This document shows positions 5,918 through 10,784 of a stretch of DNA of 10,784 bases, piece by piece. The stretch comes from an uncultured Lachnospiraceae bacterium (GTDB lineage Bacteria; Bacillota; Clostridia; Lachnospirales; Lachnospiraceae), in NCBI GenBank assembly GCA_902782965.1, contig CACZPG010000107.1:1-10784 (forward strand). Direction: 5' to 3'. The notes beneath the pieces were generated by a model. That model had not been told where the DNA came from and did not search any database. It saw only the letters and a list, made by a program, of their open reading frames with translations. Made by a program: the position numbers and the translations under genes. Within the stretch, counting starts at the first letter, position 1; each line of letters opens with the position of its first letter.

Positions 5918-7189
5918 ATGAAAGATGAAACCAAATGCCTGCATGCAGGTTATTCACCCAAGAACACTGAGCCAAGAGTAATTCCAATAGTTCAGAGCAC
6001 TACCTACAGATTTGATTCAACAGAAGAAATCGCTGCAGTATTCGATGATCCTACCAAGGCTCTCATCTACTCAAGATTCGCTAATCCTACTGTTATGGCT
6101 GTTGAAGAGAAAATCAATCAGCTTGAAGGCGGTGTCGGAGCAATGGCTACTTCTTCAGGACAGGCTGCTTCTCTGCTTTCAATACTTAATATTGCTCAGG
6201 CCGGTGACAGCATCATTTCCGTACCTGAAATATACGGAGGTACTGTTAACCTTTTCGCATTCACTCTTAAGAAACTCGGAATCGAATGTATATTTGTAAG
6301 CCAGGATGCTACAGACGACGAAATCAGAGCTGCTTTCAAAGAGAACACTAAATGTGTATTCGGTGAGACAATCGCTAACCCTGCTCTTAAGGTATTCGAT
6401 ATAGAGAGATTCGCAAATCTTGCTCATGAATTCGGAGTACCTCTTATCGTAGATAATACATTTGCAACCCCAATATTATGTAAACCGTTTGAATTTGGCG
6501 CTGATATCGTAGTTCATTCAACTACTAAGTATATGGACGGTCACGCTGTACAGGGCGGTGGAATCATCGTTGACAGCGGTAACTTCGACTGGACCAATGG
6601 CAAATTCCCTGAACTTGTTGAACCAGATGAGAGCTATCATGGAATATCATATGTTGAGACTTATGGCAAACAGGCATACATTCTCAAAGCACGTATGCAG
6701 CTCATGAGAGACTTCGGCTGCTACCCTGCTGCACATTCAGCATTCCTGCTTAATCTCGGACTCGAGACAATGCATATCCGTATGGAGCAGTATTATCAGA
6801 ACGCTTATAAAGTAGCTAAATTCCTTGAAGGAAGCGAATACATCGAATCCATCACTTATCCGGGTCTTGAATCCGATTCTAATTATGAGCTTGCCAAGAA
6901 ATATCTCGGCGGCAAGTCAAGTGGTGTAATCTCTTTCGTTATCAAGGGTGGCCGTGAAGCAGCAATGAAATTCATGAATTCACTGAAGCTTGCTTCAAAC
7001 GAAGTACACGTAGCTGATATCAGAACCTGCGTGCTTCATCCTGCAAGTGAGACTCACAGACAGCTTACAGACGAACAGCTTGTAGCTGCAGGAATCGAAG
7101 GCGGAATGATTCGTTTCTCAGTAGGTCTCGAAAATGTAGATGACATCATCGAAGATATCAAACTCGGTTTCGCAGCGATTTCCCAGTAA
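5918..7189 (+). CDS. metY: O-acetylhomoserine sulfhydrylase (PLP-dependent Cys/Met metabolism family)
   Basis: The product is 423 aa, normal for this family. It should condense O-acetylhomoserine with sulfide to homocysteine in the cytoplasm, using PLP. Visible motifs are YSRFANPT (51-58, phosphate-binding Tyr and Arg from the neighbouring subunit), SSGQAA (79-84), Asp179 in VDNTFATP (ring nitrogen of PLP), the Schiff-base Lys204 in HSTTKYMDGH, HPASETHRQLT (374-384) and Arg399 in IRFSVGLE (substrate carboxylate). The HPASETH segment and overall length favour sulfhydrylase over cystathionine gamma-synthase; methionine gamma-lyase is the main alternative and cannot be excluded by eye. The start at 5918 has AGGAGG 6 nt upstream; earlier in-frame ATGs lack this. 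It is transcribed away from the two-component operon and toward metH, consistent with a shared methionine pathway. Two MET-box-like sites precede it. Confidence 0.9.
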   Translation: MKDETKCLHAGYSPKNTEPRVIPIVQSTTYRFDSTEEIAAVFDDPTKALIYSRFANPTVMAVEEKINQLEGGVGAMATSSGQAASLLSILNIAQAGDSIISVPEIYGGTVNLFAFTLKKLGIECIFVSQDATDDEIRAAFKENTKCVFGETIANPALKVFDIERFANLAHEFGVPLIVDNTFATPILCKPFEFGADIVVHSTTKYMDGHAVQGGGIIVDSGNFDWTNGKFPELVEPDESYHGISYVETYGKQAYILKARMQLMRDFGCYPAAHSAFLLNLGLETMHIRMEQYYQNAYKVAKFLEGSEYIESITYPGLESDSNYELAKKYLGGKSSGVISFVIKGGREAAMKFMNSLKLASNEVHVADIRTCVLHPASETHRQLTDEQLVAAGIEGGMIRFSVGLENVDDIIEDIKLGFAAISQ

Positions 7190-7287
7190 AAGGGTGACCC
7201 AAAGTAAATAAACAAAGCGAAATGCTAATTGTATGATTTGATTACATATCAAATTACATAATCAGATAAATCATAAGTAAAATAAAA
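7190..7287. other. metY 3' region, no gene seen
   Basis: AT-rich sequence between the metY stop and the terminator. It holds one hairpin (ATTTGAT 7236-7242 with ATCAAAT 7248-7254, 5-nt loop). I see no gene or promoter. Confidence 0.4.
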
Positions 7288-7325
7288 CTCCGGCAGGCGT
7301 CATATGACACATGCCGGAGATTTTT
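7288..7325. terminator. Bidirectional rho-independent terminator between metY and metH
   Basis: CTCCGGCA (7288-7295) pairs perfectly with TGCCGGAG (7312-7319); inside it GTCAT pairs with ATGAC. On the plus strand it is followed by TTTTT (7321-7325), and on the minus strand by TTTTATTTT. It should stop metY transcripts from the left and metH transcripts from the right. Confidence 0.9.
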
Positions 7326-7330
7326 GTTAT

Positions 7331-7396
7331 TTACTTCACAGTTACCTTAGCTTTCTTAACCAGACCATTTATTGAATATAATTTATCTTCTCCTTT
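7331..7396 (-). pseudogene. C-terminal remnant of a lost surface-protein-like gene
   Basis: Read on the minus strand, this stretch encodes KGEDKLYSINGLVKKAKVTVK and a TAA, with the terminator 7288-7319 just after. The Lys-rich, beta-strand-like ending KKAKVTVK is of the type found at the C-termini of repeat-containing clostridial surface proteins. No start codon with a ribosome site precedes it: an in-frame ATG at 7429 lies inside the metH 3' end and would give 32 aa. The simplest reading is that a deletion removed most of a gene and left its tail and terminator beside metH. Alternatives are chance coding or a tiny peptide. Identity of the parent gene is unknown. Confidence 0.35.
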
Positions 7397-7406
7397 ATGT
7401 ATAGTA

Positions 7407-9854
7407 TTACGAAAAAACTTCGTCAGCATATCTTACGGTGGCCATGGCATCCTTGGCATAGCAGTCCGCTCCGATGGCATCTGCATATTCCTGTGTCATT
7501 ACCGCTCCACCGACCACTACCTTCGTATCCGGCTTCTTCTCTCTGAGAAGCTTGATGGTATCTTCCATGCTTACCACTGTCGTAGTCATAAGAGCACTGA
7601 GTCCCACAAGCTTGACATCATCTTCTATTGCCCTGTCCACAATCACCTCAGGTGGAACATCCTTGCCCAGATCGATTACATCATAGCCATAATTCTCAAG
7701 CATTACCTTGACGATATTCTTTCCGATATCATGTATATCTCCTTTGACTGTCGCTATGATAACCTTTCCTTTAAGCTCACGTGGTTTGCCGGCCATAGCA
7801 GCCTTAACCACTTCAAATGCCGCCTTCGCTGCATCAGCACTCATCAGAAGCTGGGGAAGGAAAACTGTACCCTTTTCGAAACCTTTTCCAACCTTATCAA
7901 GCGCAGGTATCAGTTCATCATTTATCACTTCCAGTGCATCCCTGGTCTGAATAGCCTCCTTCATTTCAGCCTCAGCCACTCCGACCATACCACGTTCTAT
8001 TGCATTCGAAAGCTTCGATCCGCCGCCTGAAGCACCGGCACCTGCATCTGAACCGCCCTGTGCCGAGCCTCCCTGACCTGAACCGCCTGCCGCTGCTCCG
8101 GCATTTCCAGAAGAAATAACCGATACAGAAGCATTTGCATAAGCTTCTATATAATTCATACACTGTGGATCCATATCTGAAAGAGCCACAAACGCCCTGT
8201 AGGCTGCCATCATCTGTTCATTGTTAGGATTCATAATCGCGAAACTGAGTCCGCTGTCCATTGCCATTGTCAGGAAATAGGAATTAATGATCTGACGCTG
8301 TGGCAGACCGAAGGAAATATTGGAAACGCCGAGAATACTGTGACCATGATATTCATCCCTGATTCTTCTAAGAGTCTCCAGCGTAGTAACCGCTGAAGAG
8401 GAATCTGAAGAAATGGTCATACAGAGTCCATCTATTACAATATCCTTTCTCGGAATCCCATATTCGTCAGCAGCCTGATAAATCTTATCAGCTACTCTAA
8501 TTCTTCCATCAGCAGTTTCAGGTATTCCATCCTCATCCAGAGCAAGTCCTACAAGCACACCACCATACTTCTTGACCAGAGGCATTACAGCCTTGATAAC
8601 TTCCTGCTTTCCGTTAACAGAATTGATCATCGGCTTTCCATTATAATATCTGAGACCCATTTCCAGCGCCTCGATATCTGTGGTATCCAGCTGAAGCGGC
8701 AGTCCTGTGACACCCTGAAGACGGGTAACCACTTCCCGCATCATGCCAGGCTCATCAATCTCCGGAAGACCTACATTTACATCCAGGATATCCGCTCCGG
8801 CATCCTCCTGCTCCAGTCCCTGGGAAAGAATGTAATCAATATCATTATCACGAAGCGCCTGCTTGAAACGCTTCTTTCCGGTAGGATTGATTCTCTCACC
8901 GATGATGATTGGCTTGCGGTCAACTGTAACCGCCTGACAGAAGGAGGTAACTACCGTAAAATCCTTAGGAGTATTAGGTACAAATTTCTTCGGACGAACC
9001 TTATCGATTGTCTGACGAATATGCTCCGGAGTGGTACCACAGCAGCCGCCCAGAACCTGAACGCCCATGTCTGCTATCTTGCTCATAACCTCTGAGAATT
9101 CCTCAGGTCCAACATCGAAGACCGTCTGACCATTCTCAGTACGTGGAAGTCCAGCATTAGGATTGACAACTATCGGAACAGACGCTACCTCAGTCATTCT
9201 CTGAACCATAGGAATCATCAGATCAGGACCGAGTCCGCAGTTGATTCCGAGGGCGTCAACCCCAAGTCCCTCCAGCATGGCAACAGTTGAATCAACTGTA
9301 CCGCCGGTGAGAAGCTTTCCCTTCTCATCATATATCGTAGTAACTATAACCGGCAGGTCGGTGTTCTCCTTCGCAGCAAGAACGGCCGCCTTAGCCTCAT
9401 AGCTGTCACTCATGGTCTCGATCAGAACCAGATCACCACCTGCCTCTGCTCCGGCCTTAATAGTCTCGGCAAATAATTCTACCGCTCGGTCAAAGCTGAG
9501 ATCTCCCATAGGTTCAAGCAGCTTACCGGTCGGACCAATATCTATGGCAATATAAGCATCCTCTCTTCCGGTATTCACACGTGCCTGCTTAGCCAGCTCA
9601 ACAGAAGCCTTCATTATCTCGGCCACCTCACCGGGATATTTCAAGGAGTTGAGTCCAAATGAGTTCGTATTGAATATATCCGCTCCGGCTCTGAGATAGC
9701 TTTCAAAAAGCTCCATTATAATATCAGGATGAGTAAGGTTCCATCTCTCAGGAAGCTCCCCCCCCTGCAATCCTCTCTCCTGAAGGAAGGTACCCATACC
9801 TCCATCACAGAAGAGCCACTCCTTACCTAATTTTTCTCGTAAATCTTTCTTCAT
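7407..9854 (-). CDS. metH: Cobalamin-dependent methionine synthase, core without reactivation domain
   Basis: The product is 815 aa. It transfers a methyl group from methyltetrahydrofolate to homocysteine via methylcobalamin. Domains: homocysteine-binding barrel about 1-290, with zinc ligands Cys206 (GINCGLGP) and Cys271/Cys272 (GGCCGTTP); methylfolate (pterin) barrel about 310-570, with IIIGERINPTGKK and DILDVNVGLPEIDE; a Gly/Ala/Ser linker 582-613; cobalamin cap about 614-690; and cobalamin-binding Rossmann domain about 692-815, with axial His708 in GDIHDIG, SALMTTT and VGGAV. E. coli MetH is about 1227 aa; the missing C-terminal reactivation domain is encoded by the gene just upstream. ATG 9854 is chosen because it begins the conserved N-terminus; an in-frame TTG at 9884 would add 10 residues, and neither start has a strong ribosome site. 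A run of eight G codes Gln-Gly-Gly-Glu near residue 30 (9758-9765). Confidence 0.93.
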   Translation of the reverse strand: MKKDLREKLGKEWLFCDGGMGTFLQERGLQGGELPERWNLTHPDIIMELFESYLRAGADIFNTNSFGLNSLKYPGEVAEIMKASVELAKQARVNTGREDAYIAIDIGPTGKLLEPMGDLSFDRAVELFAETIKAGAEAGGDLVLIETMSDSYEAKAAVLAAKENTDLPVIVTTIYDEKGKLLTGGTVDSTVAMLEGLGVDALGINCGLGPDLMIPMVQRMTEVASVPIVVNPNAGLPRTENGQTVFDVGPEEFSEVMSKIADMGVQVLGGCCGTTPEHIRQTIDKVRPKKFVPNTPKDFTVVTSFCQAVTVDRKPIIIGERINPTGKKRFKQALRDNDIDYILSQGLEQEDAGADILDVNVGLPEIDEPGMMREVVTRLQGVTGLPLQLDTTDIEALEMGLRYYNGKPMINSVNGKQEVIKAVMPLVKKYGGVLVGLALDEDGIPETADGRIRVADKIYQAADEYGIPRKDIVIDGLCMTISSDSSSAVTTLETLRRIRDEYHGHSILGVSNISFGLPQRQIINSYFLTMAMDSGLSFAIMNPNNEQMMAAYRAFVALSDMDPQCMNYIEAYANASVSVISSGNAGAAAGGSGQGGSAQGGSDAGAGASGGGSKLSNAIERGMVGVAEAEMKEAIQTRDALEVINDELIPALDKVGKGFEKGTVFLPQLLMSADAAKAAFEVVKAAMAGKPRELKGKVIIATVKGDIHDIGKNIVKVMLENYGYDVIDLGKDVPPEVIVDRAIEDDVKLVGLSALMTTTVVSMEDTIKLLREKKPDTKVVVGGAVMTQEYADAIGADCYAKDAMATVRYADEVFS

Positions 9855-9990
9855 AATCACTCGACTTTCTAAGTTTTCATTCAAAACGTTCTTTATAGTT
9901 TTTCTTTCTAACTTTATTTCTAATATTTTAAGTTATAAGAATTTATTCTTTCGATAGATATCTTGATATCTGATAGCACCCTTCGGTAAC
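9855..9990 (-). other. 136-nt spacer between reactivation gene and metH
   Basis: The minus strand is purine-rich. Two small hairpins follow the upstream stop: AGATATC-AA-GATATCT (9956-9971) and AAGAAT-AA-ATTCTT (9937-9950). Neither has a T-run, so they are not terminators. I see no SAM or cobalamin riboswitch and no good promoter, so metH is probably read from the upstream gene, perhaps with RNA processing here. Confidence 0.4.
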
Positions 9991-10784
9991 TTATCGTGAG
10001 AACTGACAGGTTTCATGCATGTTGCATTCTTCACAGCCACCCCTGTGACAATCAATATCTATATCCGATAATCCTATCACCGCGGTTATTGATTTGGTAG
10101 GCGTCATGAGCAGGCTGTCAGACAGAGTCACTCCAATCGACTTTGGCATTTCCAGTATCCTTTCGAAGTCTCTCTGAACCTCTAATGGAAAATCTCCATA
10201 TCCGGGAGAAAATCTCGGTCTGGCAAACATCCCCTCAGCCCTTGCCTCTTCAATAATCCTGTCATTGATCTCGTTACACCAGGCTTCTACCATTGCAGCT
10301 CCCACCGCCTGATAGGTATAAGCCTTCATTATATCTCTTATCTCAGAACGCCGGACCAGCATATCCGGAGCTGGCCCGAGAGTCACAGCAAGCAATACAA
10401 TCTTACTGCATCCTTTCAGATTCTTTAGCAGATTTCCGGAGGAAACCCGGATACCTGCGAATTCACAGGTTCTTTCCGGTATTTTATCTTCAGTATTGGG
10501 GTTCTTATTATATTCAGGATATTCAGCGCTTTCAGAATTATCGTCAAATGTATCAGAGCTATAGCTGTTTTGCTCTACATTCTCCCAGTTGATGGGAAAG
10601 GTCTTATACACACTTCGAGGTGAAAACTTAGCCTGCATCTCCTTGATACACTCGTCAATCATAGCATTCAGCTTCTCATCCGGCTCAGTTATCCCCCGAT
10701 AACCCAGATATCTGATGACTTCATTTCTGTCAGGAGATATATAATCATTTATCTGTTCTTTATCTGAATTATTCGTTTGTTTTA
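9991..10784 (-). CDS. Methionine synthase reactivation-domain protein (5' end outside window)
   Basis: At least 263 residues are visible; the frame stays open to the edge with no usable start codon, so the gene begins beyond 10784. An internal ATG at 10662 is not the start, because the 40 codons before it encode typical family sequence (RNEVIRYLGYRG, then MIDECIKEMQ). The fold is that of the MetH C-terminal activation domain, which binds S-adenosylmethionine and a flavodoxin-type donor to re-methylate oxidised cob(II)alamin. RFSPGYGDFPL (residues 190-200 of the visible part) carries the RxxxGY SAM motif, equivalent to E. coli Arg1134 and Tyr1139; LMTPTKSITAVIGLS follows. The C-terminus has four Cys (CHRGGCEECNMHETC), possibly a metal or Fe-S site, also seen in free-standing versions. 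An acidic/Asn-rich stretch (about 72-100) looks like an insertion. It precedes metH in the same direction and should service that enzyme. Confidence 0.85.
   Translation of the reverse strand, partial: KQTNNSDKEQINDYISPDRNEVIRYLGYRGITEPDEKLNAMIDECIKEMQAKFSPRSVYKTFPINWENVEQNSYSSDTFDDNSESAEYPEYNKNPNTEDKIPERTCEFAGIRVSSGNLLKNLKGCSKIVLLAVTLGPAPDMLVRRSEIRDIMKAYTYQAVGAAMVEAWCNEINDRIIEEARAEGMFARPRFSPGYGDFPLEVQRDFERILEMPKSIGVTLSDSLLMTPTKSITAVIGLSDIDIDCHRGGCEECNMHETCQFSR

Noticed and set aside
7311..8030. Plus-strand open frame of 239 codons over the terminator and metH 3' end
   Set aside because: It runs through the terminator hairpin and opposite conserved cobalamin-domain codons; no ribosome site or recognisable protein.
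9894..9910. Possible MET-box upstream of metH (TATAGTTTTTCTTTCTA)
   Set aside because: Only the left half-site matches; the right half is unrelated, and it lies within the metH leader without a clear promoter.

Overview
The window looks like chromosomal DNA of a low-GC Gram-positive anaerobe, most likely a Lachnospiraceae-type Clostridium. This is inferred from AT-rich intergenic DNA with consensus sigma-A-type promoters, strong GGAGG ribosome sites, an Ala/Lys/Pro-rich DUF6465-like protein, and a B12-dependent methionine synthase whose reactivation domain is a separate gene. No 16S or other phylogenetic marker is present, so the family is a guess. I see no mobile element, CRISPR array, tRNA or rRNA.

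Layout. Positions 1-190 hold a cluster of hairpins: a weak plus-strand terminator, a 20-bp inverted repeat, and a clear minus-strand terminator for the next gene. Positions 191-706 (minus) encode a small histone-H1-like basic protein with a C-terminal DUF6465-like domain and its own promoter at 793-821. Positions 889-5514 (minus) form one tight operon, read right to left: OmpR-family response regulator, sensor histidine kinase, single-pass membrane protein of unknown function, and a membrane-anchored C39-type cysteine peptidase whose cytoplasmic half is a long Arg/Ser/Glu/Asn-rich disordered segment. A promoter with an extended -10 (5611-5639) precedes it, with a palindrome and direct repeats just upstream that could be an autoregulatory site.

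Positions 5515-5917 are a divergent regulatory region. On the metY side are two 17-bp imperfect palindromes resembling the MET-box bound by LysR-type methionine regulators in streptococci. Positions 5918-7189 (plus) encode an O-acetylhomoserine sulfhydrylase-type PLP enzyme (MetY). It converges on a cobalamin-dependent methionine synthase (MetH core, minus, start 9854) across a bidirectional terminator (7288-7325). Between them lies what looks like the C-terminal scrap of a lost gene. Upstream of metH, in the same direction, is the separate MetH reactivation protein, whose 5' end lies beyond the window.

Together the right half is a methionine module: MetY makes homocysteine from O-acetylhomoserine, MetH methylates it, and the reactivation protein rescues oxidised cobalamin. 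The left half is a signalling module in which a two-component system is co-transcribed with a membrane protein of unknown function and a putative extracytoplasmic peptidase. That four-gene set is the least explained part of the window.
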